IMG/VR virus record: IMGVR_UViG_3300032093_000401
Span: 1-36,730 of that record
DNA from: a virus
Length of the DNA stretch: 36,730 nucleotides
Strand: one strand, 5' to 3'
Shown here: positions 1-6,869 of the stretch, one piece after another
Layout: every line of letters begins with the position of its first letter
How positions within the stretch are numbered: position 1 is the stretch's first letter
The notes under the pieces: model-generated
Database searches by the model: none
Told to the model about the DNA's origin: nothing
Seen by the model: only the letters and a program-made list of their open reading frames with translations
Position numbers and translations under genes: made by a program

Positions 1-4
1 AAGA

Positions 5-175
5 TCAATCATTAAAGATCCATCCACCAATAGGACTATAAGTCATGACAGTCTTGTCAAAATCATTATAGATCGTAGCCTCAAAACCGGCCTTTTCAGC
101 GGCTTCCATTGCATCATAAAGGCTTACACCTTCATAGATAATGCGGTCGAAATTTGTGAGATATGTTCTAACCAT
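5..175 (-). CDS. Small hypothetical protein, 56 aa
   Basis: A complete frame from ATG at 175 to TGA at 5-7. The protein begins MVRTYLTNFD and ends GGWIFND, with a predicted helix rich in Ala and Glu (DAMEAAEKAG) in the middle. I do not recognise a family. A promoter of the standard phage type (181-209) ends only five bases before the ATG, so an mRNA from it would be almost leaderless. The gene may instead be read through from the two genes upstream. Function unknown. Confidence 0.6.
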   Translation of the reverse strand: MVRTYLTNFDRIIYEGVSLYDAMEAAEKAGFEATIYNDFDKTVMTYSPIGGWIFND

Positions 176-180
176 GATTC

Positions 181-209
181 AGTCTACCATTGTTTGATAA
201 AAATGTCAA
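181..209 (-). promoter_or_regulatory. Sigma70-type promoter (TTGACA-17-TAGACT)
   Basis: On the minus strand TTGACA (209-204) is followed after exactly 17 bases by TAGACT (186-181). The -35 box overlaps the stop codon of the small membrane gene at 206-358. It lies immediately before the 56-aa gene, with no room for a normal ribosome-binding site. Confidence 0.65.
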
Positions 210-358
210 CTGAAAAGTAGAGCAATTAGGCATAAAAATATGAAGCCATAGAGTGCAAAATGAAAAATATACTTGGCGGCCTTGAGTCCGATCCAAAGAA
301 AGAGACCCAAGACCGCCAAGAACGGCACTGACAGAAGAAGGAGAAGAATGGTTAACAC
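206..358 (-). CDS. Small two-helix membrane protein, 50 aa, GTG start
   Basis: The frame starts with GTG at 358, overlapping the TAA of the preceding gene (GTGTTAA), and stops with TGA at 206-208. The peptide is almost entirely hydrophobic: an LTILLLLLSVPFLAVLGLF segment, a short positively charged break (KAAK), then IFHFALYGFIFLCLIALLF. This predicts a helical hairpin in the inner membrane. Start-stop overlap implies translational coupling to the 139-aa gene. Small phage proteins of this kind include holins and superinfection-exclusion factors, but nothing here decides between them. Confidence 0.55.
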   Translation of the reverse strand: MLTILLLLLSVPFLAVLGLFLWIGLKAAKYIFHFALYGFIFLCLIALLFS

Positions 359-771
359 CGTCTTTTGCCAGTTGCCGGGTCGGCCGCATCAGACTTAGAA
401 AGGACAACAAGTCCGCCTTTGTTATAGGCTTGGCCGACGATATAATTGCTACTTACTTGGAGTTTTTCTTGCTCATAAGCAAGATCTTTCGTGTAATGAG
501 TACCTATCTGATTTTGAGACGGGTATTGCTCACGATGGTTTGAGACCTTATAGTTAGGCATCTGAGTGCCACGAAGCTTGGGTTTATAGTTGCCCGATCG
601 ATATTGCTTATATTCTTCGAACGTTTTAGTCTTACAACCGAGGCGCTTCATTTGCCTATTGTATTCTAGCCAGTCTATGGCTATTTTAGTATACTTGGGT
701 GTTGTCATTTTAGATTTGCGTTTAGTATTTTGAGTGGTGGTGTAAGCAGGACCTAAAAGATGCATTGTCAT
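352..771 (-). CDS. Conserved phage hypothetical protein, 139 aa
   Basis: ATG at 771 follows an AGGAG ribosome site and a promoter at 791-819. The longer upstream in-frame ATG would fall inside that promoter, so it is rejected. The protein is basic and Tyr-rich (KYTKIAIDWLEYNRQMKRLG, then a Pro/Gln/Asn-rich middle) and ends in GQAYNKGGLVVLSKSDAADP. That C-terminal pattern recurs in hypothetical proteins of large tailed phages, to my recollection, without known function. It is coupled to the small membrane gene downstream. Confidence 0.75.
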   Translation of the reverse strand: MTMHLLGPAYTTTQNTKRKSKMTTPKYTKIAIDWLEYNRQMKRLGCKTKTFEEYKQYRSGNYKPKLRGTQMPNYKVSNHREQYPSQNQIGTHYTKDLAYEQEKLQVSSNYIVGQAYNKGGLVVLSKSDAADPATGKRRC

Positions 772-790
772 AACGAAATCTCCTGATTTT

Positions 791-819
791 GTTATACACC
801 ACCACTCGATAAATGTCAA
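791..819 (-). promoter_or_regulatory. Sigma70-type promoter (TTGACA-17-TATAAC)
   Basis: Minus-strand TTGACA at 819-814 and TATAAC at 796-791, 17 bases apart. It serves the 139-aa gene starting at 771, with AGGAG in between. Confidence 0.75.
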
Positions 820-825
820 CAATTA

Positions 826-957
826 TTATTGAAGAATTAGCTCAATCAATGGTTTAATTTGATCGGCATATTGCTTACCAACTTCTGTAGAAAGAATTAA
901 AGCAATACACCCAATAAAAGTAATTTTAACTGCTATAAGTTTATATTTAGTTTTCAT
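826..957 (-). CDS. Small membrane protein, 43 aa
   Basis: ATG at 957 and TAA at 826-828. The peptide MKTKYKLIAVKITFIGCIAL has a basic N terminus, one hydrophobic helix and a polar tail ending PLIELILQ. A GGGGAGG ribosome site lies upstream, separated from the ATG by a perfect 12-bp palindrome (960-971). A 9-bp inverted repeat (979-1014) lies just before it. It is the last gene of the glycosyltransferase operon. Function unknown. Confidence 0.55.
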   Translation of the reverse strand: MKTKYKLIAVKITFIGCIALILSTEVGKQYADQIKPLIELILQ

Positions 958-959
958 CT

Positions 960-971
960 GGTAGATCTACC
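960..971. repeat. 12-bp perfect palindrome GGTAGATCTACC
   Basis: It lies between the Shine-Dalgarno sequence and the ATG of the 43-aa gene, so a bound protein or RNA structure here could affect translation. It could be chance. Confidence 0.5.
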
Positions 972-978
972 TCCCCTT

Positions 979-1014
979 AATGTTTCAGATTTACAAATAT
1001 CAAGATGAAACATT
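979..1014. repeat. 9-bp inverted repeat AATGTTTCA / TGAAACATT
   Basis: Arms at 979-987 and 1006-1014 with an 18-base AT-rich loop. In the minus-strand transcript it folds directly upstream of the GGGGAGG ribosome site of the 43-aa gene. No T-run follows the stem, so it is not an intrinsic terminator; a processing or stability hairpin is possible. Confidence 0.5.
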
Positions 1015-1031
1015 GTGACCTTCAGATAATA

Positions 1032-1039
1032 TATTTATC
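1032..1039 (-). promoter_or_regulatory. Possible late promoter box GATAAATA
   Basis: One base from the T4 late consensus TATAAATA. It reads towards the 43-aa gene and lies just beyond the end of the 129-aa gene. Weak evidence in an AT-rich stretch. Confidence 0.3.
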
Positions 1040-1074
1040 TTATAACCAAAATGAATGTATTCTTTACCAGTATA

Positions 1075-1464
1075 TTATTTTTCTTTAGTTATCAAAATAT
1101 CTTTCAGTTTTGCAATCTTATTAAGAGCGGATTCTTCAGTCGCATATGAAGCATAATGTTGCTTAGTAGATTCATTTCCAGCAAACATTGAATACACATC
1201 CCATGGCCGTTCAGCGCCAGTTTCTGGACTGTGTTCAACTACCCAGCTTATCTTGTCGACGAAATCATAGTTTTCACAATCACACAACATATTTTTAAAG
1301 TACTTCGATAGTGCATAGGCACCAATTGTGCTTCCAGCTATAAATATAGCTATACTAGAAATCCAACCAGTCGTGTTTATTGCTGTGATTCCTGATATGA
1401 TTCCACCAAGAATTGGCCAGCGCATTATTGTTGCGACTAATCCATTTGATGCTATATTGTACAT
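1075..1464 (-). CDS. Inner-membrane protein, 129 aa, in glycan-synthase operon
   Basis: Start ATG at 1464 overlaps the TAA of the gene before it (TAATG), so the two are coupled. Two hydrophobic stretches occupy about residues 10-35 and 38-55 (ILGGIISGITAI; ISSIAIFIAGSTIGAYAL). A polar, probably cytoplasmic C-terminal half follows, with a CDC motif and many acidic and aromatic residues. I recognise no family. Position in the operon suggests an accessory subunit for export of the product of the family-2 glycosyltransferase; that is inference. Confidence 0.7.
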   Translation of the reverse strand: MYNIASNGLVATIMRWPILGGIISGITAINTTGWISSIAIFIAGSTIGAYALSKYFKNMLCDCENYDFVDKISWVVEHSPETGAERPWDVYSMFAGNESTKQHYASYATEESALNKIAKLKDILITKEK

Positions 1465-1889
1465 TATCTACCCCATCCAGTCCAATAATTAACCGAAACT
1501 TGTACACCTCCAGCTGATCGCTGAGAGCCGTTTGTTAATTTGCCGAGTGATTGCTCATGAGCATATTGCACAATAATATCAAAATAATTATTATTTTTAA
1601 TAGTTGATAATTTTAAGCCGGCTGATGGAACTACTTTATTATTCCAATCAAAACCTTTAGTATCCTTACTGAACCCGATGCTAGTAGTTGCGCTGAGTTT
1701 CCAATCAGATATATCTGTGATGACCGCGTCTTGAGTCACTTTACCAGACACAACCCAATTTCCATTTTCTTGATTTCCATGATATGGTCCAGTTACATTA
1801 ACCCAGAGAGTGCCAGGAAAATTTCCTTCTTCAGCATAGGCATAACTAGGTGTTAACATAGCCAGTGCTACTAACATGTACTTCTTCAT
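1464..1889 (-). CDS. Secreted beta-rich protein, possible outer-membrane component, 141 aa
   Basis: Start taken at ATG 1889 because GGAGAAGACG precedes it and a clear signal peptide follows (MKKYMLVALAMLTPSYAYA, likely cleaved before EEGNF). The mature part alternates polar and hydrophobic residues in short strands (WKLSATTSIGFS, AGLKLSTI, YFDIIVQYAHE, GGVQVSVNYW) and ends aromatic-rich (YWTGWGR), as small outer-membrane barrels do. The gene overlaps the end of the glycosyltransferase gene by 44 bases and is coupled to the membrane gene downstream. Presence beside a processive synthase suggests a role in polymer export or a surface change. A resemblance to cellulose-export accessory proteins such as BcsS is a guess only. 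Confidence 0.7.
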   Translation of the reverse strand: MKKYMLVALAMLTPSYAYAEEGNFPGTLWVNVTGPYHGNQENGNWVVSGKVTQDAVITDISDWKLSATTSIGFSKDTKGFDWNNKVVPSAGLKLSTIKNNNYFDIIVQYAHEQSLGKLTNGSQRSAGGVQVSVNYWTGWGR

Positions 1890-2922
1890 CGTCTTCTCCG
1901 TATCTACTAACTTTATTCCAATCAACTTTTTTCTTACCAAATATAATAATTTCAAAAAAGCTTCGAATATAAACATATGTATTAAAAAACGATAAAAAGT
2001 ATAACACTGGAAGTCTATACATTAAATCGTTTCTTTTTGTTTTATATGAAGTATATAATCCAATAAGAGCAAAAATGCATATATCAATAAACAATGCAAG
2101 TAATATTGCAATGGATGATAATACAAATAAACTTATAGCTAATATAGTAACTCTATTGAATACAAGAGAGTACAATACTACATATAATAGATATAAATCT
2201 ACTTTTTTAGGGCGCATGAGTACATGGCAGTATTTCGAAACAACCTGCCAAAATCCTCTAGACCATCTTAGCATCTGCTGATGATAATCTTTTAAGTTAC
2301 AAGGATCTTGAGTTATAACTTTTACATCGTGTAAGTATTTTATTTTTCCGCCAAGTCTATGAACTTGAATTGTAAAGTCCATATCTTCTGTTAATATAGA
2401 TGAATCAAAACTTAAGTATCTCAATATCGCTGTAGAATATATTGAAACGCAGCCAGGGGCTACGTAGATAACACCAAAATTATCTTGCCCCCGTTTAATT
2501 ATTTCATGTGAAAACGTGTATTCTATAGCTCTGTATGCAGAATATATGTGATTAGCATTTGAACTAATAACTTGTCCGACGAACAAATCAACATTAGAAT
2601 ATATCATTAAATTAATTAGAACAGTATCTCTAAAATTTTTATCTACTTTTGTGTCAGCATCCATCATTATAACATGCTTATATTTATCACACAACTTAAA
2701 GTGTTTTATAGCATATTCTTGCGCGCAAGCTTTGCCTAAATTAGTTGGAGTCTTACAAATATTTACTTTATTGGCTACACATATGTTATACGTATCGTCT
2801 GTAGAAAAATCATCAACACAATAAATGTGTGCCGGATTAAATCCTTCTTCGTATAAAGAATTAAGAGTAGTCTGTAGTACTACTTCTTCATTGTGTGCCG
2901 GTATAAGAATGCATTCTTTCAT
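1846..2922 (-). CDS. Processive family-2 glycosyltransferase (membrane polysaccharide synthase-like), 358 aa
   Basis: The GT-A catalytic domain carries all four hallmarks of processive beta-glycan synthases (cellulose, hyaluronan, poly-GlcNAc type): VDD at 36-38, DAD at 88-90, TED at 178-180 and QMLRW at 216-220. Three or so membrane helices follow (about 243-291 and 303-328) with a short acidic tail. The N-terminal IPAHNEE is the usual nucleotide-sugar start. It should polymerise or transfer a sugar from a UDP-sugar at the inner membrane. A secreted beta-rich protein and two membrane proteins follow as coupled genes, so the operon looks like a small glycan synthesis/export system. It is AT-richer by eye than its neighbours, suggesting acquisition. 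Substrate cannot be told from sequence; a non-processive lipid-linked transferase is the main alternative. Confidence 0.88.
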   Translation of the reverse strand: MKECILIPAHNEEVVLQTTLNSLYEEGFNPAHIYCVDDFSTDDTYNICVANKVNICKTPTNLGKACAQEYAIKHFKLCDKYKHVIMMDADTKVDKNFRDTVLINLMIYSNVDLFVGQVISSNANHIYSAYRAIEYTFSHEIIKRGQDNFGVIYVAPGCVSIYSTAILRYLSFDSSILTEDMDFTIQVHRLGGKIKYLHDVKVITQDPCNLKDYHQQMLRWSRGFWQVVSKYCHVLMRPKKVDLYLLYVVLYSLVFNRVTILAISLFVLSSIAILLALFIDICIFALIGLYTSYKTKRNDLMYRLPVLYFLSFFNTYVYIRSFFEIIIFGKKKVDWNKVSRYGEDDEEVHVSSTGYVNT

Positions 2923-2944
2923 ATGACCTGCGATTTATAAAAAG

Positions 2945-3023
2945 ATCAGATGGTAATGGACCAGTCCACCCTGCAATATCTAGCAATTTACGAAAGACCA
3001 TTCGAGGTCCATCACCATCTGAT
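2945..3023. repeat. 18-bp inverted repeat forming the 5' leader hairpin of the glycan-synthase operon
   Basis: Arms at 2945-2962 and 3006-3023 match over 18 positions with one difference, which is a G-U pair in the minus-strand RNA. The distal arm begins at the expected transcription start of the 3029-3057 promoter and the proximal arm is followed by CTTTTT, so the unit resembles a terminator or attenuator upstream of the glycosyltransferase. A short frame starting at an ATG inside the loop (MVFRKLLDIAG...) runs into the glycosyltransferase gene in another frame and could be a leader peptide. Confidence 0.65.
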
Positions 3024-3028
3024 AGTTT

Positions 3029-3057
3029 AGTCTATACTATATTGAAAATAATGTACA
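3029..3057 (-). promoter_or_regulatory. Sigma70-type promoter (TGTACA-17-TAGACT)
   Basis: Minus-strand TGTACA (3057-3052) and TAGACT (3034-3029) with a 17-base spacer. It heads the glycan-synthase operon, with the leader hairpin directly after it. Confidence 0.65.
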
Positions 3058-3066
3058 CAGTTATTT

Positions 3067-3237
3067 TTAGTAGAAGTAAAACTCTTTTAGTTCGGCAGTC
3101 ATATCAACATACACAGGAATCGCTTGATATCCACGAGCTTCCCAGTAGTCTGGGTTATCGCTCTCGAACGTTTCACCGAAATACTTGAATCCGAACTTGC
3201 CATCACCAACAATTGCATATCCAACACGCTCTTGCAT
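3067..3237 (-). CDS. Small hypothetical protein, 56 aa
   Basis: ATG at 3237 overlaps the stop of the 99-aa gene (TAATG); TAA lies at 3067-3069. The peptide starts MQERVGYAIVGDGKFGFKYF and is rich in aromatic and acidic residues, ending LKEFYFY. Translational coupling with the 99-aa gene suggests a joint role. No family recognised. Confidence 0.65.
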   Translation of the reverse strand: MQERVGYAIVGDGKFGFKYFGETFESDNPDYWEARGYQAIPVYVDMTAELKEFYFY

Positions 3238-3536
3238 TAGAGAACCTTTCCATCAAGAACAAAGTAACCACGACCGAGATCGTCACGATCGAAAACCAGG
3301 ATCTCATCGTTCATGAGAATTTGCAGAGGAGCTTCACCTTGAGCGTTGTAAGCACCACCGAGGCGAGCGAAATATTCTTCGACGGTGTAGTGCTTGATCA
3401 GAGTCTTGATGAACTTAGCTTTGGTAACTGGACCACGATGCTTAAACCGAGCAACGAACTTACGTTCCGTACCAGTGTTATAGTGGAGGTATCCACCGTT
3501 GCCAGATTCGAAGTTGGTTTTAGCAAATGCAGTCAT
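3237..3536 (-). CDS. Conserved phage hypothetical protein, 99 aa
   Basis: It has a strong promoter (3569-3597), an AAAGGAACTG ribosome site and ATG at 3536. The sequence is a compact alpha/beta protein (MTAFAKTNFESGNGGYLHYN ... ILVFDRDDLGRGYFVLDGKVL) without membrane segments or a recognisable catalytic motif. The leader matches the repeated early-gene cassette, so early expression is likely. Function unknown. Confidence 0.75.
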   Translation of the reverse strand: MTAFAKTNFESGNGGYLHYNTGTERKFVARFKHRGPVTKAKFIKTLIKHYTVEEYFARLGGAYNAQGEAPLQILMNDEILVFDRDDLGRGYFVLDGKVL

Positions 3537-3568
3537 AATCAGTTCCTTTGTTCATTCCTTATATTATT

Positions 3569-3597
3569 AGTATAGTATATTTTGATAAAAATGTCAA
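3569..3597 (-). promoter_or_regulatory. Early promoter cassette (TTGACA-17-TATACT)
   Basis: TTGACA 3597-3592 and TATACT 3574-3569 on the minus strand. It is followed by the shared leader TAATAATATAAGGAATGAA, also seen at 13982-14010 and, with changes, at several other promoters. Confidence 0.85.
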
Positions 3598-3917
3598 CTA
3601 AAAAATGCATCGTTGCTAATTAATTCAAAATCTTTTTTGCTTATGTTGCCACGTTCAATTTCGTATTTAAGGCGATTTTGCTTTCTCGTCGTGCCATCCA
3701 GTTCTTCGATAATGATATCATATTCACTGGCTCTTTTCAACCAAGCTCGACGATCTTCTCTTTTCCTCCAGGCAGCACGAAGCGATTCAAATTTACCAAA
3801 TTTGGCAATTTGATCTTTCAGTTTAATTTGTTCTGATGTGTCTTCTGTAAACCAGATATGAGTTTCTAAATTGAAAAACAATTCATCTAAGATTTTTATT
3901 TTTTCCAACCGATTCAT
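3594..3917 (-). CDS. Hypothetical protein, 107 aa
   Basis: ATG at 3917 follows AAGGAG. The protein is strongly charged and helical (NRLEKIKILDELFFNLETHI ... WRKREDRRAWLKRASEYDII), suggesting a coiled or nucleic-acid-binding helical fold. The stop overlaps the -35 box of the next promoter. It lies just downstream of an intrinsic terminator, so it needs its own promoter or readthrough. No family recognised. Confidence 0.7.
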   Translation of the reverse strand: MNRLEKIKILDELFFNLETHIWFTEDTSEQIKLKDQIAKFGKFESLRAAWRKREDRRAWLKRASEYDIIIEELDGTTRKQNRLKYEIERGNISKKDFELISNDAFFS

Positions 3918-3971
3918 TAAAATTCTCCTTGCTAGAAGACCTTTATATCACGTTTTGAATATATTGTAAAC

Positions 3972-4002
3972 AAAAAAAGAGGGGAGCCTTTCGACTCCCC
4001 TC
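3972..4002 (-). terminator. Intrinsic terminator
   Basis: In the minus-strand transcript an 8-bp stem GAGGGGAG/CTCCCCTC with an 8-base loop is followed by seven Ts. It ends the 43-uvsX-41 unit and the candidate small RNA. Confidence 0.92.
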
Positions 4003-4117
4003 CAATGCGTGTAGCAGGAGGAACCCCACCTTTGATCCTGCTTATTCCAATCGTCAATTAAGACACTTGCCTCTTTTACGGAAAAACCGTAAATTCACGC
4101 ACCACATAGTGTACTAC
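3972..4117 (-). ncRNA. Candidate late small RNA, about 135 nt
   Basis: The stretch between the 70-aa gene and the 107-aa gene has no convincing reading frame. Reading on the minus strand it starts below an exact TATAAATA box (4118-4125) and contains a TTTACGG/CCGTAAA hairpin with a T5 loop, a GCAGGA/TCCTGC stem, and finally the strong terminator. Promoter, compact folds and terminator with no gene is the layout of a bacterial-type small RNA. A 17-codon frame starting MWCVNLRF lies inside but lacks a ribosome site. No Rfam family is recognised. Confidence 0.5.
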
Positions 4118-4125
4118 TATTTATA
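4118..4125 (-). promoter_or_regulatory. T4-type late promoter box TATAAATA
   Basis: Exact match to the T4 late consensus on the minus strand, overlapping the last codons of the 70-aa gene and pointing into the non-coding stretch 3972-4117. Confidence 0.5.
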
Positions 4126-4333
4126 CAAAGAAGCTGTCTTCGTCATAAGAAAATTTAGTTTTTTGTAGAAAAAATGATGGAGTAAGTCCATCAAATCCAC
4201 CACCAAAGTTCAAATGACGACAACTGGTCTTGGCCTGACTCATATCTAGATTACCACCTATAATATTTCCGGTCTGAATCTCGACAATTTCATGCATACC
4301 ATTTTCTGTCTTCTGAATCTTATAGTTTACCAT
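4121..4333 (-). CDS. Small conserved protein downstream of gene 41, 70 aa
   Basis: Start at ATG 4333, directly after the helicase stop, with AAGGA about ten bases upstream; the longer upstream start would lie deep inside gene 41. It begins MVNYKIQKTENGMHEIVEIQ and has a predicted beta sheet followed by an Asp-rich end. A similar small protein follows gene 41 in T4-like cyanophages as I recall. Function unknown; cotranscription with helicase and UvsX suggests a replication/recombination role. Confidence 0.7.
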   Translation of the reverse strand: MVNYKIQKTENGMHEIVEIQTGNIIGGNLDMSQAKTSCRHLNFGGGFDGLTPSFFLQKTKFSYDEDSFFV

Positions 4334-4334
4334 T

Positions 4335-5750
4335 TTACTTGAATCCTTCAAACTTACTACGATTGAACTTATTGACTGGCTTGGATTCTTCATTCATCCT
4401 ACTACCAGAACTTGACGTATCAAATACAGGAACGTCTTCATCTTGCACCAGATCTTCTTGTGCAGAAGCTTCTACATTATATAGTCGCATCTTGGAATAA
4501 TCAACACCAATTACGAATCGCTTGTATACAGCAGGATCGCCATAACGATTCTTAAGTTGTTTGACCATAATCTGATTCAATTGACGAAGTTCATCACTTG
4601 TAACAAGAGCAAACATGAAGTCAGCTGTTGCGGGTAGACCGAATGATTCTGAAGTATCTTCTAGACCAACATCAGAGTTAGAGAAGCCAGAACGAGTTGT
4701 CTGAGTAGCAGATACAATCGGAACATTGAACTCAACTGCCAGACCACGAAGTTCTTCTGCGATTGCTTTGATGTATGTGTAAGAGTTTACAGCTGCACCA
4801 GCCTTGATACGAGAAGAAGCACAGATGTTCAGATAATCGATATAGATGATATCTGGAACAAAATTCTTCTTGAGGTTTAGTTCATTTAATAAATGCCTAA
4901 AGTTAGCCGAACCCACCGATGCAGTTGGATATTCTTTAACAATCAACTTGCCCTTGGCGCGATCTCGAACTCGACCAATCAACTTATAATAGATTGCTTG
5001 TGGAAGATCTTTCAGCTCATCTAATGAAACACCGAGCAAATTAGCATCAATACGTTCTGCGATTCTTTCTTCAGCCATTTCCATGGTGATATACAAAACG
5101 TTTTGACCAGACATCAAATTATGAGCTGCATTATGGCACATGAATAATGACTTACCAACACCAGTTCCTGCCAAAGCAATATTTAGTGTCTTACGTGGTA
5201 GACCACCCTGAGTAATCTTGTTGAAGAAGTCTAGATCGAATGGAATACGAACTTCCTTACGATGATAGAATTCATAACGAGCATCAGCATCATCAAGAAA
5301 ATCATGACCAATCGAGTTGTCGAATGAAACACCGAGAGCGTCTTGCAAGATCTTAGGAATAGCACCAACACTGATGTTATCTTTTTTATTATCATCTACA
5401 ATCTGAATAGATTGCATCAGCGCATTATATAAAGCTTTATCTTTGCAGAACTTCTCAGTAGAGTCCACAAGCCAATTCATATCCTTCTCTTCAGACTTCT
5501 CAAGAGTTGTTATAAACTCTTTAGCTCTCTTGAATTGGTCTTCAGTCAAACCAGTCTTTTCATTCAAATCAATGTCAAGAGCAGTCTTAGTAGGAAATGA
5601 GCTGTACTTATTCACATAATCTAGGATCAGGTCAAACACTGTACGATCGACCTGATCATTGAAATACTCTGACTTTAAGAATGGAATTACCTTACGTGCA
5701 TACTCCTCATTGTTGATCAAATTGCCGAAGATAACATTCTCAATTTTCAT
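4335..5750 (-). CDS. 41: Replicative DNA helicase, T4 gp41-like (DnaB family), 471 aa
   Basis: Hexameric 5'-3' helicase that unwinds the fork and carries the primase on the lagging strand. The N-terminal about 150 residues are the helical collar. The RecA-type motor has Walker A GTGVGKS (195-201), Walker B IIYIDYLN and a conserved TQTTRSG sensor region. Length matches T4 gp41 (475 aa). The C terminus has an acidic stretch and a basic tail like other gp41 proteins that contact the helicase loader. The start ATG overlaps the uvsX stop by four bases. Confidence 0.96.
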   Translation of the reverse strand: MKIENVIFGNLINNEEYARKVIPFLKSEYFNDQVDRTVFDLILDYVNKYSSFPTKTALDIDLNEKTGLTEDQFKRAKEFITTLEKSEEKDMNWLVDSTEKFCKDKALYNALMQSIQIVDDNKKDNISVGAIPKILQDALGVSFDNSIGHDFLDDADARYEFYHRKEVRIPFDLDFFNKITQGGLPRKTLNIALAGTGVGKSLFMCHNAAHNLMSGQNVLYITMEMAEERIAERIDANLLGVSLDELKDLPQAIYYKLIGRVRDRAKGKLIVKEYPTASVGSANFRHLLNELNLKKNFVPDIIYIDYLNICASSRIKAGAAVNSYTYIKAIAEELRGLAVEFNVPIVSATQTTRSGFSNSDVGLEDTSESFGLPATADFMFALVTSDELRQLNQIMVKQLKNRYGDPAVYKRFVIGVDYSKMRLYNVEASAQEDLVQDEDVPVFDTSSSGSRMNEESKPVNKFNRSKFEGFK

Positions 5751-6817
5751 TCGCTCTCCAACTCTTCATAAACAGAATCTACTTCATCTTCCTGCATAAT
5801 ACTACCAGAAGCTGCAACATACTTATTTTCAACAAATGCACTGAACTTCGGACACTTCAAGATAGGAGTCCAAAAATCAGATTTATATGTATCATTCATA
5901 CGATATGACTTATCAAGAATTTCACCTGTTTCCATGTCAACACGCTGGAACCAACCAACCTTTGGCTTAATCACATGACCAGACTCGAGTGCCATGTCCA
6001 TTAGACCAGACCATCTAGAAATACCTTCTGTCCAAGACACTTCAATCGGAATCTTAGACTTTTCCTTAACGAAACGAGACTTCTCAACATTGATAATGAA
6101 GTTATAACCAATAACATCCTTACCTTCCTTTTCCTGCTGACGGCCAAGGATAAAGATATTATCAGCTGAGTAGTAGATACCGGTACCACCCGACACAACC
6201 GGCTTAGAGAACATTTCTTGAGTCATATAAGTGTGGTTTACCACAACCATAGGAATATCCTTGATGGTCAAGTGAGGTGTAACCATACGGAATAGAGACT
6301 TGAGCTGCTTCGCACGAGTCATGTCAGCTGCTGAATTCTGCTTCAGAGCATCATCAACTTCCTTCTTCGAAGCTAGGTTACCAACAGAATCGATGATAAT
6401 CATTACATGCTCACCACGGCCAATCTGCTCGAGCTGAGTCATGATATCAAACTTAAGTTGTTCAATATCAGTGATTGGCGTGTGAAGAACTCGACTGGTA
6501 TCGATTTTGAACGAATCAAAATAGGCCTGAGGAGTACCAAACTCAGAATCATAGAACATCAACACAGCATCAGCATACTTGTCCATGTAAGCTTTGGCCA
6601 TCAATAGACTGAAAGATGTCTTAAAGTGCTTTGATGGACCAGCCCAGATAGTAAGACCGGGAGCAAAGCCACCGGTGATCTTACCCGACAGAGCAATGTT
6701 AATTGCTGGAACTGTAGTAGTAATCGTGTCCTTCTCATTGAAGAACTTAGAGTCTGCAAGAACATCAGTATCTTTGATTGTAGAATTCTTACGCAACTTG
6801 TTTAGTAGATCAGACAT
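5747..6817 (-). CDS. uvsX: RecA-like recombinase UvsX, 356 aa
   Basis: Strand-exchange protein for recombination-dependent replication and repair. The Walker A motif reads GPSKHFKT (60-67), the diagnostic UvsX version rather than the bacterial RecA GPESSGKT. Walker B is MIIIDSVGNL and the VNHTY segment is typical. The acidic C terminus (QEDEVDSVYEELESE) matches the family. Promoter at 6841-6869 and AAGGAG precede ATG 6817. It forms an operon with gene 41. Confidence 0.96.
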   Translation of the reverse strand: MSDLLNKLRKNSTIKDTDVLADSKFFNEKDTITTTVPAINIALSGKITGGFAPGLTIWAGPSKHFKTSFSLLMAKAYMDKYADAVLMFYDSEFGTPQAYFDSFKIDTSRVLHTPITDIEQLKFDIMTQLEQIGRGEHVMIIIDSVGNLASKKEVDDALKQNSAADMTRAKQLKSLFRMVTPHLTIKDIPMVVVNHTYMTQEMFSKPVVSGGTGIYYSADNIFILGRQQEKEGKDVIGYNFIINVEKSRFVKEKSKIPIEVSWTEGISRWSGLMDMALESGHVIKPKVGWFQRVDMETGEILDKSYRMNDTYKSDFWTPILKCPKFSAFVENKYVAASGSIMQEDEVDSVYEELESE

Positions 6818-6840
6818 AACATCTCCTTGTTCATAATATT

Positions 6841-6869
6841 AGTATACACAGTTTATCAAATAATGTCAA
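6841..6869 (-). promoter_or_regulatory. Promoter of uvsX-41 (TTGACA-17-TATACT)
   Basis: TTGACA 6869-6864 and TATACT 6846-6841. It overlaps the 3' end of the 75-aa gene, so uvsX has its own strong early promoter besides readthrough from gene 43. Confidence 0.85.
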
